Source of the DNA: RH-AL1 sp965198485
GTDB taxonomy: Bacteria > Pseudomonadota > Alphaproteobacteria > Rhizobiales > Beijerinckiaceae
Reading direction: 5' to 3'
Length of the DNA: 64,000 nt
Assembly (NCBI GenBank): GCA_965198485.1
Contig: CBDAPQ010000007.1
Coordinates: 1 to 64,000, forward strand
Position 1 is the stretch's first letter; each line of letters begins with the position of its first letter. Shown piece by piece: positions 17,159-25,778 of the stretch. Below the pieces are notes generated by a model. The model was not told the origin of the DNA, did no database searches, and saw only the letters and a list, made by a program, of their open reading frames with translations. Position numbers and translations under genes: made by a program.

Positions 17159-18238
17159 GTGGCGGCACGCTGGCTGCTGCTGATCGCCGCCTCGGCGGCG
17201 GCGATCGTGATCCTGGCGAGCCTGCGCATCTCGGCGGCGCTGCTGATCGGGCCGATGGCGGCGGCCATCGCGCTGGCCGGGTCCGGGCGGCCGGTGCGCG
17301 TCCCGCCACCGCTGTTCACCGCGGCGCAGGCGATCGTCGGCATCATGATCGCGCGCGCTTTGTCGGGCTCGTTGTTCGCCGAGATCGGGCGCAATTGGTG
17401 GGTGTTCCTGCTCGCGGTGCTCTCCGTGCTCGCCGCCGCCTGCGCTTTGGGAGGAGCGCTGACGCGCTGGCGCGTGCTCCCGGGGACGGCCGCGCTGTGG
17501 GGATCCTTTCCGGGTGCCGCCACCACCATGACGCTCATGGCCGCCGACTTCGGCGCCGACATCCGGCTCGTCGCCTTCATGCAATATTTCCGGGTCGTGC
17601 TCGTCGCCCTCGCCGCGTCGGCGGTGGCGCGGATCTTCGTCCCGGCCTCGGGCGATGGCGGCACCGGCGCCGGGTTCGTCACGCTCGTCGTCGGAACGGC
17701 ATCGATCCATCCGGGCGCGCTCGCGGCGACGCTGATCGTCGCTGCCATCGGCGCGACCGTCGGCCTGGTGGCGCGTCTTCCCGCCGGTGCGCTGCTTGGC
17801 CCAATGGCCCTCGGCGCGGTGCTGCACGGCCTCGGCCTGCTCACCATCGAGCTGCCGCCGCCCCTCCTCGCCATCGCCTACGCCCTGGTCGGCTGGGTGA
17901 TCGGCCTGCGTTTCGATCGCGCCGTGATCGCCCACGTCGTCCACGCCCTGCCGCGGGTCGCCGCCGCCCTGGTCGCGCTGATCGGCGGCTGCGCGCTGCT
18001 CTCGGTGGCGCTGTCGCGCCTCGCCGGCGTCGACGCGCTCACCGCCTATCTGGCGATGAGCCCCGGCGGCGCCGACAGCGTCGCCATCATCGCGGCCTCC
18101 TCGTCGAAGGTCGACGTCTCCTTCATCATGGCGCTGCAGGTTTCGCGCTTCCTGGTGATCCTGGCCTTCGGGCCGATGATCGCCAGGTTCGTCGCCCGCT
18201 GGGCCGAACCGCCGTCGCCCGCTCAAACCTCGGCCTGA
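17159..18238 (+). CDS. AbrB-family membrane protein (duplicated membrane domain)
   Basis: This 359-residue integral membrane protein has about ten hydrophobic segments and two internally similar halves (PMAAAIALAGSGRP... and PMALGAVLHGLGL...). SFPGAATTMTLMAADFGAD and MSPGGADSVAIIAASS are the repeated signatures of the AbrB family (often labelled putative ammonia monooxygenase or regulator, without good reason). A transport role is likely. The GTG start lies one base after the isochorismatase stop, so translation is coupled. Control by the TetR protein upstream is inferred. Confidence 0.88.
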   Translation: MAARWLLLIAASAAAIVILASLRISAALLIGPMAAAIALAGSGRPVRVPPPLFTAAQAIVGIMIARALSGSLFAEIGRNWWVFLLAVLSVLAAACALGGALTRWRVLPGTAALWGSFPGAATTMTLMAADFGADIRLVAFMQYFRVVLVALAASAVARIFVPASGDGGTGAGFVTLVVGTASIHPGALAATLIVAAIGATVGLVARLPAGALLGPMALGAVLHGLGLLTIELPPPLLAIAYALVGWVIGLRFDRAVIAHVVHALPRVAAALVALIGGCALLSVALSRLAGVDALTAYLAMSPGGADSVAIIAASSSKVDVSFIMALQVSRFLVILAFGPMIARFVARWAEPPSPAQTSA

Positions 18239-18241
18239 CCA

Positions 18242-19303
18242 TCAGCGCCGGCTGATGTGCGTCGTCGGCAGCTGGCCGTCGAAGACCGAGGACCAGGCCA
18301 AGCCGTGCTCGACGCCCCGCGGCGGCGGCGGGAACGGCTGGGCGGCCATCAACGCCCGCATGGCGATCTGGTCAACGTCGGGATAGCCGCTCTTGTGGCA
18401 GTAGTCCGTGATCGTCACGCGGCCGTTCTCGTCGACGTGGAAGCAGATCACGACCTGACCGCCGGCCTGCCAGTGCTGGGTGCGCGGCAGCTTGCCGACC
18501 TTCTCCTCCAGCATGCCCTCAACCGTCGACATCCAGCGCACGTCCTCGGTGCCGCCGTAGATCTTGGTCTTGGCCGACGGCTTGGCAAAGGTCATCTGCG
18601 GCAGGGCGTCCGAGCCGGACAGGCTGGCGAACAGGTCCTTGGTCTTCTGGTTGGTCTTCGGCATCGCCCTGGCCGCCTTCGTCTTCGGCGGCTTCGGGCT
18701 CGGCGCCTTGGGGCTCTTCGGGCTGGCCTTGTCCAACGCCTCGGCATCGGGCTTCGACTTGTCCTCCTCCTTGCCGGCCGTCTCCTCCTTGGTGTCGGCC
18801 GGCGGCGCGGCCTCTTTGGGAGGCGCGGCGGCGGCCTTGGGGCTCGGCGTGCCTTCCTGCGGCGGCTGCGGCGCCTTGGGCACGCTGGTCTTGTCCTGGA
18901 GCTTGTCGGTCTTCAGCGTCTCCTGGTTCTCCTTGCGCGGCGCGGAATAGGCCGGGCTCAGGTCCTCCTTCGGCGGAGGCGGCGGAGGCGGCTTCTTCTC
19001 GGGCGGTCGCGGCGGAGGCGGCGGCACGGGCGGCGGGGCCGGTTCCGGCGGCTTCTCCACGATCACCTCGACCGGGATCTCCTCGCTCGCGGCCACCTGC
19101 ATCGGCGTGTCGCGGTCGCGCAGCAGGAACGCGGCGACCAGCACCGCGTGCACCAGCAGGACCGCGACGAGGATGAGGGCGAAACGGGTGCGCGCAGACA
19201 ACCCGACGCGAGGCCGCACGTCGGCGAAGCGCTCGTCGGGAGCAGCCTTGAGATCGGTGTCCACCTCCGGCGGATCAATGGGCTGCGGGTCGTCGCTCGC
19301 CAT
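18242..19303 (-). CDS. TonB-like energy transducer
   Basis: This 353-residue protein has a short cytoplasmic N-terminus, one membrane helix (RFALILVAVLLVHAVLVAAF), a very long Pro/Lys/Ala-rich periplasmic linker (residues about 85-215) and a C-terminal TonB-like domain (GGQVVICFHVDENGRVTITD, then MRALMAAQPFPPPPRG). The architecture fits a TonB protein that passes proton-motive energy to outer-membrane receptors. No exbB/exbD or receptor gene is adjacent. It converges with the AbrB gene, three bases apart. Confidence 0.8.
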   Translation of the reverse strand: MASDDPQPIDPPEVDTDLKAAPDERFADVRPRVGLSARTRFALILVAVLLVHAVLVAAFLLRDRDTPMQVAASEEIPVEVIVEKPPEPAPPPVPPPPPRPPEKKPPPPPPPKEDLSPAYSAPRKENQETLKTDKLQDKTSVPKAPQPPQEGTPSPKAAAAPPKEAAPPADTKEETAGKEEDKSKPDAEALDKASPKSPKAPSPKPPKTKAARAMPKTNQKTKDLFASLSGSDALPQMTFAKPSAKTKIYGGTEDVRWMSTVEGMLEEKVGKLPRTQHWQAGGQVVICFHVDENGRVTITDYCHKSGYPDVDQIAMRALMAAQPFPPPPRGVEHGLAWSSVFDGQLPTTHISRR

Positions 19304-19396
19304 ACTCGGATCGTCACAACAGCCGGCCGGCGGACGCCAGCGGAAAAGCGCGGCTCAGCTTGCCGCAGGGTGTGATTCCGCCTAGCTGCGGAGCCG

Positions 19397-19876
19397 ATGC
19401 CACAGCGCCGAGCCTTCGTGCCCCAGTCCGACTATTCTGAGGCGAGCGACCATCCGGCGATCCGCGGGATGCGAGCGGACGAGCTCGCGCCGCTCGCCGA
19501 CCTTTGGGTCTCCTCCTGGCAGGAGACGATGCCGGCGATCGACTTCGCTGCCCGTTGGGCCTGGATCTCGGCGGTGCTCGCCAACCCCGCCAACGCGACG
19601 CTGGTCTTCGAGCGCGACGGCTCGGCGCTCGGTTTCGCGACGACGGAAGGCGCGCTGCTGCACCAGCTCGTCGTCTCGCGCATTGCCAAGGGAAGCGGCG
19701 CGGCCATCGCACTCGTCGCCGCGGTTAAAGCCCGGGCGCCCGACGGCCTGGCGCTGGAGGTCAACCAGGACAATCCGCGCGCCGTGCGCTTCTACCTGCG
19801 GGAAGGCTTCCGCCGCACCGGCGAGGGCCGCAACGCCGGCTCCGGCCTCGCCACCTGGCTCATGCGATGGCCGTGA
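19397..19876 (+). CDS. GNAT family N-acetyltransferase
   Basis: This 159-residue protein shows the GNAT fold: IRGMRADELAPLADLWVSSW as strand/helix 1, LLHQLVVSRIAKGSGAAIAL as the acetyl-CoA pyrophosphate loop (R/K-x-x-G-x-G/A), and LEVNQDNPRAVRFYLREGF as the family's closing motif. It transfers acetyl to an amine, target unknown. It begins at ATG 19397 and is divergent to the TonB-like gene. lgt follows about 80 bases downstream. Confidence 0.85.
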   Translation: MPQRRAFVPQSDYSEASDHPAIRGMRADELAPLADLWVSSWQETMPAIDFAARWAWISAVLANPANATLVFERDGSALGFATTEGALLHQLVVSRIAKGSGAAIALVAAVKARAPDGLALEVNQDNPRAVRFYLREGFRRTGEGRNAGSGLATWLMRWP

Positions 19877-19954
19877 GCCAATCCGGGCCGGGTGCACGTC
19901 ATCACGCCGCCATCGTGCCGGTGCAGACCGTCTGCGCCTGATGCCGGAGCAGCC

Positions 19955-20833
19955 GTGCCGCCCCTTCTGATCTCCTATCCCGTCTTCGATCCGGTGCTGG
20001 TGCGCGTCTTCGGGCTGCCGATCCGCTGGTACGCGCTGGCCTATATCGGCGGGCTGATCGGCGGCTGGGCGGGTGCCCGCACTCTCGTCTCGCGCCCGAC
20101 GCTGTGGGGCACGCGCGGCCATACCAGCGTCATGTCGATCGACGACCTCGTGGTCTACATCGCCGTCGGCATCATCGGCGGCGGCCGGCTCGGCTACGTG
20201 CTGTTCTACAACCTGCCTTTCTTCCTCGCGCACCCGCTCGAGATCCCCGCGGTGTGGAACGGCGGCATGTCGTTCCACGGCGGCCTCATCGGCGCGGCGC
20301 TGGCGATGGTGGTCTTCGCCCGCCGCAACGGCGTGGCACTCGACGGCGTCACCGACGCGGTTGCCGCGGTGGTGCCGATCGGCCTGTTCCTCGGCCGCGT
20401 CGCCAACTTCATCAAGCCGGAGCTGTGGGGCCGCCCGACCGACGTGCCGTGGGCCATGGTCTTCCCGGGCTCCGACGGGCAGCCGCGGCACCCCTCGCAG
20501 CTCTACGAGGCCGGTCTCGAGGGCCTTGCCCTGTTCGCGCTGCTGTGGATCGTGATCCTGCGCGGCGGCCTGCGCCGCGACGGCCTCGTCACCGCCTTGT
20601 TCTGCATCGGCTACGCGCTCGCCCGCATCGTCTCGGAGACCTTCCGCCAGCCCGACGTCCAGCTCGGCTATGTCTTCGGCCAGACCACCATGGGCATGCT
20701 GCTCTCGCTGCCCTTGCTCGTCGTCGGCGTCCTGCTGCTGGTGCGCGCCTATCGCCGACCGAGGGCGGGGGAGTGGGTCGAGGTCGCTGACGCGGTGCGG
20801 CCGGGCGAGGCCGTCGGGTCGCCAACGGTGTAG
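19955..20833 (+). CDS. lgt: Prolipoprotein diacylglyceryl transferase
   Basis: Lgt transfers the diacylglyceryl group from phosphatidylglycerol to the lipobox Cys of prelipoproteins in the inner membrane. The protein is 292 residues with seven membrane segments. FGLPIRWYALAYIGG, the catalytic-site MSFHGGLIGAALA, the Lgt signature LGRVANFIKPELWGRP and HPSQLYEAGLEG are all present. GTG 19955 is chosen because GGAG lies five bases upstream and the protein then starts VPPLLISYPVFDPV; an upstream GTG at 19892 would add 21 residues unlike the family. Confidence 0.93.
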   Translation: MPPLLISYPVFDPVLVRVFGLPIRWYALAYIGGLIGGWAGARTLVSRPTLWGTRGHTSVMSIDDLVVYIAVGIIGGGRLGYVLFYNLPFFLAHPLEIPAVWNGGMSFHGGLIGAALAMVVFARRNGVALDGVTDAVAAVVPIGLFLGRVANFIKPELWGRPTDVPWAMVFPGSDGQPRHPSQLYEAGLEGLALFALLWIVILRGGLRRDGLVTALFCIGYALARIVSETFRQPDVQLGYVFGQTTMGMLLSLPLLVVGVLLLVRAYRRPRAGEWVEVADAVRPGEAVGSPTV

Positions 20834-21075
20834 TGTGAGCGCTCGACATGCCAGGGCGACGTGACGGCAAGCCTGCGGTCGAGGTAGGCGATCATCGTGG
20901 GGGCAAGACGCTCATCGGCTTCGATCCCGACGATCGTGGTCATCTGCCCTTCAGCCGTCGTCAGGTCGATCGCGGCCTCGCCATCGACGATCACGTTTCG
21001 ATGACCGCCGCCGCACTCGACGAGCCAAGACAGGTACTGCGCGAAGGTCGGGGCTCGCCCGAACGGCGCCGCCAA
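20749..21075 (-). CDS. Small protein of unknown function, partner of HicB-like gene
   Basis: This protein of up to 108 residues opens with FAQYLSWLVECGGGHRNVIV and has a well-conserved-looking core to about residue 78 (LDRRLAVTSPWH); the tail is low-complexity and overlaps the lgt 3' end. It lies eight bases after the stop of a HicB-like gene on the same strand, so the two probably form a toxin-antitoxin-like pair. No catalytic motif was recognised. Whether it is a toxin is inference from gene order. Confidence 0.5.
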   Translation of the reverse strand: MAAPFGRAPTFAQYLSWLVECGGGHRNVIVDGEAAIDLTTAEGQMTTIVGIEADERLAPTMIAYLDRRLAVTSPWHVERSHYTVGDPTASPGRTASATSTHSPALGRR

Positions 21076-21082
21076 CGAAGCG

Positions 21083-21346
21083 TCAGGCCACGAGAGCGAG
21101 ATCGTAGGCGATCCCGTCGGCCTTCATCGTGGTATCGAAGGTCGCGGCCCGCTGCTCCCACATCGCGAAGAAATGCGCCGGCGCGGCCGGGAAGCTCGCG
21201 AGGTTGCGTCCGGCCCCGGCATGAAGGGGGGCGCGCAGGCGCCGCTGGAGAGCCGTCAGGTCGGCGGCCTGGGTGCAGAGGTCGTGCTCGAGGCACTGGG
21301 CGAACCAGGTCTCCTGTTCACGGAAGATCACGACGCGTAGCGACAT
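21083..21346 (-). CDS. HicB-like small protein
   Basis: This 87-residue protein begins LRVVIFREQETWFAQCLEHD-LCTQAADLTALQRRL, which fits the partial RNase-H fold of HicB-type antitoxins (strand, strand, E-H-D-x-x-T/A-Q). The second half (FPAAPAHFFAMWEQRA) contains an amphipathic helix. The start at 21346 lacks a strong ribosome-binding site. It precedes the gene ending at 20749 by eight bases. The HicB assignment is moderate; no HicA with the usual dsRBD motif follows. Confidence 0.55.
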   Translation of the reverse strand: MSLRVVIFREQETWFAQCLEHDLCTQAADLTALQRRLRAPLHAGAGRNLASFPAAPAHFFAMWEQRAATFDTTMKADGIAYDLALVA

Positions 21347-21410
21347 TCGCCTGGTCCGAACAGAGGGTCAGAAGGAGCGTGCCACCGATCTTCGAGAAAG
21401 CAAAGCGCGC

Positions 21411-22490
21411 ATGCCCATGACCCCGCTCGGCGAGGAGATCCGCGCGATGATCGAGGCCGAGGGGCCGATCGGCGTCGATCGCTACATGACGCTCTGCCTG
21501 CAGCACCCGCGCCACGGCTATTACACGACGCGCGAGGCGATCGGGCGCGACTTCATCACCGCCCCCGAGGTTCACCAGATGTTCGGCGAGCTCGTCGGCC
21601 TGTGGGCGGCGCAGGTGTGGCTCGACATGGGGTCGCCCGCGCCGTTGCGCCTCGTCGAGCTGGGGCCGGGGCGCGGCACGCTGATGGCCGACGCGCTGCG
21701 CGCGACCCGCATCGTGCCGGGCTTCCACGCCGCGGCTCGCGTGCACCTCGTCGAGACCAGCCCGCGGCTGCGCGCGGCGCAGGCCGACAGGCTCGAGCGC
21801 GCCGGCGTGCCGGTCGAATGGCACGCTGCCCTCGACGACCTGCCGGCTGGCCCGGCCATCGTGCTGGCCAACGAGTTCTTCGACGCGCTGCCCGTGCGCC
21901 ACTATCTGCGCGGTGCGAACGGCTGGCACGAGCGCGTCGTCGGGCTCGACGCGCAGGGCGCTCTGGTATTCGGCGCTTCCGCCGCGCCCGTCGCCGTGGC
22001 CGGACCGGCCGGCCGCGCCAACGACATCCTGGAGGTTGGGCACGCCGCGCTCGCCACCATGGCGACGCTTGCAGGGCGGATCGCGCGGCAGGGCGGCGCG
22101 CTGCTCGCGCTCGACTACGGCCATGCCGAGAGCGGGCTCGGCGAGACGCTTCAGGCGGTGCGCGGCCATCGCTACGCCGACGTGCTCGCCGCGCCGGGCG
22201 AGGCCGACCTCACCGCTCACGTCGACTTCTTCGCGCTCGCCCGAGCGGCGACAATGGCCGGCGGGCGCGTCTTCGGTCCGGTCGAGCAGGGCAGTTTCCT
22301 CGGCCGCCTCGGCATCTTCGCGCGCGCCGAGGCGCTGAAACGAAGCGCCACGCCCGAGCAGGCGACGGCGGTCGACGCCGCGCTCGCCCGCCTCGCCGCG
22401 CCGGACTCGAGCATGGCGACCCTGTTCAAGGCGCTGGCCGTGGTCGCGCCCGGTGCCGCCGCTCCGCCCGGCTTCGAGGAGCCAGCATGA
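21411..22490 (+). CDS. MidA/NDUFAF7-type SAM-dependent methyltransferase (DUF185)
   Basis: This 359-residue cytosolic enzyme has the class I methyltransferase glycine motif LVELGPGRGTLMADALR and the family blocks DRYMTLCLQHPRHGYYTT, GRDFITAPEVHQMFGELVG and VLANEFFDALPVRHYL. Mitochondrial NDUFAF7 dimethylates an Arg of complex I; the bacterial target is not established. ATG 21411 is chosen; ATG 21417 is possible. The stop overlaps the ATG of pgeF by four bases (ATGA), so the two are co-translated. Confidence 0.88.
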   Translation: MPMTPLGEEIRAMIEAEGPIGVDRYMTLCLQHPRHGYYTTREAIGRDFITAPEVHQMFGELVGLWAAQVWLDMGSPAPLRLVELGPGRGTLMADALRATRIVPGFHAAARVHLVETSPRLRAAQADRLERAGVPVEWHAALDDLPAGPAIVLANEFFDALPVRHYLRGANGWHERVVGLDAQGALVFGASAAPVAVAGPAGRANDILEVGHAALATMATLAGRIARQGGALLALDYGHAESGLGETLQAVRGHRYADVLAAPGEADLTAHVDFFALARAATMAGGRVFGPVEQGSFLGRLGIFARAEALKRSATPEQATAVDAALARLAAPDSSMATLFKALAVVAPGAAAPPGFEEPA

Positions 22491-23254
22491 AAGATGATGC
22501 AATGGTGCCGGCGATCACCGCGCCGGCGCTTCGCCCGTTCCGCCACGCCTTCTTCACGCGGGACGGCGGCGTCTCCACCGGTGTCTACGCCAGCTTCAAC
22601 GGAGGCGTCGGCTCGCGCGACGCGCCCGAGGCGGTGGCGGAGAACCGCCGGCGCATGGCCGCCCATCTCGGCGCCGCGACGCTGCTGGTGCCCTACCAGA
22701 TTCACTCGCCGAGCTGCCTCGCCGTCTCCGGACCCTGGGACGAGCGCCCGCGTGCGGACGCCCTCGCCACCGCCACGCCCGGCCTGGCGATCGGCGTCAC
22801 CGGCGCCGATTGCGGGATGATCCTCTTCGCCGACCGGTCTGCCGGCGTGGTCGGCGCGGCCCATGCCGGCTGGCAGGGCGCCTTCGGCGGCGTGCTGGAG
22901 GCGACGCTCGATACGATGGAGACGCTCGGCGCGCGTCGGGCGGACGCGATCGCGGTGCTCGGCCCGACCATCGGCCCGGCAAGCTATGAGGTCGGCCCGG
23001 AGTTCTCCGCCCGCTTCCGCGAGCGCGACCCCGCCTACGCCGGCTTCTTCACGCCCTCGCCGCGGGAGGGCCACTCGCTGTTCGACCTGCCGGGCTTCAT
23101 CGGCCACCGGCTGCGCGCCGCCGGCGTCGGCCGCTTCGAGAACCTCGCCCTCGACACCTACGCCGACGAGACCCGCTTCTTCTCCTACCGGCGCACCACG
23201 CACCGCGCCGAACCGGACTACGGCCGGCTGATCTCGGCCATCGTGGTGGGATAG
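22487..23254 (+). CDS. pgeF: Peptidoglycan editing factor PgeF (laccase-like fold)
   Basis: This 255-residue protein belongs to the DUF152/YfiH family, purine-nucleoside-acting enzymes that prevent misincorporation of L-Ser into peptidoglycan precursors. The metal-binding His-Cys-His set is visible: QIHSPSCLAV, VTGADCGMILFAD and VGAAHAGWQGAFGGVLE. HAFFTRDGGVSTGVYASFN near the N-terminus and the final RRTTHRAEPDYGRLIS are typical. ATG 22487 overlaps the upstream stop by four bases. Confidence 0.92.
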   Translation: MKDDAMVPAITAPALRPFRHAFFTRDGGVSTGVYASFNGGVGSRDAPEAVAENRRRMAAHLGAATLLVPYQIHSPSCLAVSGPWDERPRADALATATPGLAIGVTGADCGMILFADRSAGVVGAAHAGWQGAFGGVLEATLDTMETLGARRADAIAVLGPTIGPASYEVGPEFSARFRERDPAYAGFFTPSPREGHSLFDLPGFIGHRLRAAGVGRFENLALDTYADETRFFSYRRTTHRAEPDYGRLISAIVVG

Positions 23255-23310
23255 CGCCTGGCTACGTTCGGCGTTATACAGAACGTACAACGAGCATTCG
23301 AGGTGTCGCC

Positions 23311-23571
23311 ATGACGAAGTCGGAGCACGACGAGGACGCGAGCGCGTCGGTCCTCCAGATCCGCAAGATCGGCAATTCCGTCGGCTTCATCCTGCCCAAG
23401 GACATGCTGGCGCGCCTGCGGTTGAGCGAAGGCGACAAGCTCTACCTCACCGAACTGACCGAGCGCGGCTTCAAGCTGAGCCCCTACGATCCCTCGCATG
23501 CCCGCGGGATGGAGCTCGCACGCCAGGCGTTTCGTGACTACGCGGACACGTTCAAGGCACTCGCGAAATGA
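23311..23571 (+). CDS. AbrB/MazE-type antitoxin
   Basis: This 86-residue protein has a SpoVT-AbrB swapped-hairpin DNA-binding domain: LQIRKIGNSVGFILPKDMLARL with KIGNSVGF as the core. The C-terminal part (MELARQAFRDYADTFKALAK) is a helix suited to bind the toxin. The stop overlaps the ATG of a Doc toxin by four bases. It should repress the pair's promoter and neutralise Doc. Confidence 0.88.
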   Translation: MTKSEHDEDASASVLQIRKIGNSVGFILPKDMLARLRLSEGDKLYLTELTERGFKLSPYDPSHARGMELARQAFRDYADTFKALAK

Positions 23572-23945
23572 ACGAGCCGCTCTGGCTCGGCGTCGATCTC
23601 GTCCTTGACATCCACAGCGAGCAGCTCGCGCTCTTCGGTGGCCCCGACGGGCTGCGCGACCGCGGCCTGCTGGAGTCGGCACTGGCGCGGCCGGTCAACA
23701 AGCATGGCTACGGCGAGGCGGAGCTCGCAGCGCTGGCCGCCAGCTACGCCTTCGGGATCGCGCGCAACCATCCTTTCGTTGATGGCAACAAGCGCGTGGC
23801 CTTCGCCAGCTTCCTGGTCTTCCTCGGCCTGAACGGCGTCAGCTTCCGGGTCGGACCCGCGCATGCGACGGCAAGCATCCTTGCGCTCGCGGCTGGAGAA
23901 CTCGATGAAGAGGGCTTCGCCCGCTGGGTGAAGGCAAACCTCTAA
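23568..23945 (+). CDS. Doc-type Fic-fold toxin
   Basis: This 125-residue protein has the Fic/Doc catalytic loop HPFVDGNKRVAF (residues about 64-75), with His, Asp, Gly, Asn and Lys in place. Opening motifs LVLDIHSEQLALFGG and GLRDRGLLESALARP are those of Doc. Doc phosphorylates EF-Tu at a Thr and stops translation. ATG 23568 overlaps the antitoxin stop. The pair looks intact. Confidence 0.92.
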   Translation: MNEPLWLGVDLVLDIHSEQLALFGGPDGLRDRGLLESALARPVNKHGYGEAELAALAASYAFGIARNHPFVDGNKRVAFASFLVFLGLNGVSFRVGPAHATASILALAAGELDEEGFARWVKANL

Positions 23946-23989
23946 TCCATGCGCCTTGGTCCAGCCTTGGGCCGGGCTCGAAAGCACCC

Positions 23990-25351
23990 ATGCGCGACAC
24001 CGAAGCCAATCGTTTCACTGCCCGCGCGGCTCGTTACGCCCGCGTCGGCGCCAACATGAGCGGGGTGGCGGCGCGCATGGCGTCGGGCAAGCTGTTCGGC
24101 GCCAACGGGCAGATCACCAACGCGGCGGCGCTGACGCAGGCGCTGGGCGGCCTCAAGGGACCGTTGATGAAGGTCGCGCAGATGATGGCGACCATCCCCG
24201 ACCTGCTGCCGCCGGAATACGTCGACGAACTGCAGAAGCTGCAGAGCGACGCGCCGCCGATGGGTGCCGCCTTCGTCAAGCGCCGCATGCAGGCGGAGCT
24301 GGGACCGGACTGGCAGCAGAGGTTCGGCTCGTTCGACCTGCGGCCCGCCGCAGCGGCCTCGCTCGGCCAGGTGCAGAAGGCGACGACGAAGGACGGCGCG
24401 CCGATCGCCTGCAAGCTGCAATACCCCGACATGCAATCTGCCGTGGAGGCCGACCTCCACCAGCTCGATTGGTTGTTCGGCCTTCAAAGGCAGTTCGCGG
24501 GATCGATCGACACCCGCGAGATCGCCGAGGAGATCGGCCAGCGCCTGCGCGAGGAGCTCGACTACGAGCACGAGGCCCGCAATGCCGCGCTCTACAGCGA
24601 GATCCTCGATGGTTCGGTGGTGCGCGTGCCGAAGGTCCACCGCGATCTCTCGACCAAGCGCCTGCTCACCCTGGGCTGGCTCGAAGGCACCAAGCTGCTC
24701 GCCTACAAGGGGGCCGATCAGGACACCCGTAACCGGCTCGCCGAGGCCATGTTCACCGCCTGGTGGCAGCCGATGGCGCGCTTCGCCGTCATCCACGGCG
24801 ACCCTCACCCCGGCAACTACACCGTCTACGCGGACGAGGCCGGCGCGCCCGCCGGCATCAACCTGCTCGACTACGGCTGCATCCGTGTCTTCCCGCCGCG
24901 CTTCGCCGCCGGCGTTGTCGAGCTCTATCGCGGCTTTCTCCACGGCAATGACGCGCAGGTGATCCACGCCTACGAGCTCTGGGGCTTCCAGAACCTCTCC
25001 AAGGACCTTATCGAGACGATGAACATCTGGGCGCGCTTCATCTACGCGCCGCTGCTCAGCGATCGCGTCCGCACCGTGGCCGACGGCATCGCGCCGGGGC
25101 AGTACGGGCGCCGCGAGGCGTTCCAGCTGCACCAGGCGCTCAAGGAGAAGGGGCCGGTCACCGTGCCGCGCGAGTTCGTGTTCATGGATCGCGCGGCGAT
25201 CGGGCTCGGCAGCGTGTTCCTGCACCTCGACGCCAAGCTGAACTTCCACCGCATGTACGAGGCGCTGATCGAGGGCTTCGACGTCGACGCCCTCGCCGAG
25301 CGCCAGCGCGGCGCGCTGCAGCGCGCCGGCCTCGCGGTGCCTGCCGCCTGA
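23990..25351 (+). CDS. ABC1/UbiB-family atypical kinase
   Basis: This 453-residue protein has the features of ABC1/ADCK kinases: the LKGPLMKVAQMMATIPD motif (variant KxGQ, here KVAQ), the Ala-rich loop AAAASLGQV in place of a glycine-rich loop, Lys in ACKLQYP, EEIGQRLREELDYEHEARN, and the catalytic/metal segment AVIHGDPHPGNY with LLDYGC as the DFG equivalent. Members support ubiquinone biosynthesis or lipid homeostasis. No ubi gene is adjacent. It follows the toxin-antitoxin pair by 44 bases but seems independent. Confidence 0.88.
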   Translation: MRDTEANRFTARAARYARVGANMSGVAARMASGKLFGANGQITNAAALTQALGGLKGPLMKVAQMMATIPDLLPPEYVDELQKLQSDAPPMGAAFVKRRMQAELGPDWQQRFGSFDLRPAAAASLGQVQKATTKDGAPIACKLQYPDMQSAVEADLHQLDWLFGLQRQFAGSIDTREIAEEIGQRLREELDYEHEARNAALYSEILDGSVVRVPKVHRDLSTKRLLTLGWLEGTKLLAYKGADQDTRNRLAEAMFTAWWQPMARFAVIHGDPHPGNYTVYADEAGAPAGINLLDYGCIRVFPPRFAAGVVELYRGFLHGNDAQVIHAYELWGFQNLSKDLIETMNIWARFIYAPLLSDRVRTVADGIAPGQYGRREAFQLHQALKEKGPVTVPREFVFMDRAAIGLGSVFLHLDAKLNFHRMYEALIEGFDVDALAERQRGALQRAGLAVPAA

Positions 25352-25556
25352 GTGCCACGGCGCGTTGACCACGTGTGCGAGAAAATTGCGCCTTGCTCCC
25401 GCCACAGGCCTCTTGCGTTGCGGCGCGAAGGTTGCAATGGCTGCGCTCGCTTGCATCCATCGGGGGAGATCGAGGGCTGAACGCCTCCACCGGTGCGCAC
25501 GTTCAGGGACAAGATCGGGCTCTAAGACCCGCGCGCGAGGACATCGAGGGGGCGAC

Positions 25557-25703
25557 ATGGCCGAGACGACGAACGATGCCGGACATCCGGACATGGACTA
25601 TGCCGAACACGAAGCCACCTACGCGCTCTTCCTGAACCTTCTCAAGTATATTGCCATCGCCGTCGTGGTGATCATCATCTTCCTCGCCTGGATGTGGGGC
25701 TGA
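25557..25703 (+). CDS. aa3-type cytochrome c oxidase subunit IV
   Basis: This 48-residue protein consists of a polar N-terminus, the family block MDYAEHEATYALFLNLLKY, and one membrane helix IAIAVVVIIIFLAWMW. It matches the small fourth subunit of bacterial aa3 oxidases (PF07835). ATG 25557 follows GAGGGGGCGAC. It precedes the pnt operon by 75 bases; the major oxidase subunits are not in this window. A frame starting 192 bases earlier is an artefact. Confidence 0.9.
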   Translation: MAETTNDAGHPDMDYAEHEATYALFLNLLKYIAIAVVVIIIFLAWMWG

Positions 25704-25778
25704 GCGCCACCGCCGCCTCGTCCCGAGCCGCGTCCCGGTCTTGTTGCGGACCGGCACCCGCCCTTTCCGGAGATTGAC

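Noticed and set aside
20848..21420. A plus-strand frame between lgt and the methyltransferase gene
   Set aside because: The minus-strand HicB-like pair has family-like sequence and proper spacing; the plus frame is basic and featureless.
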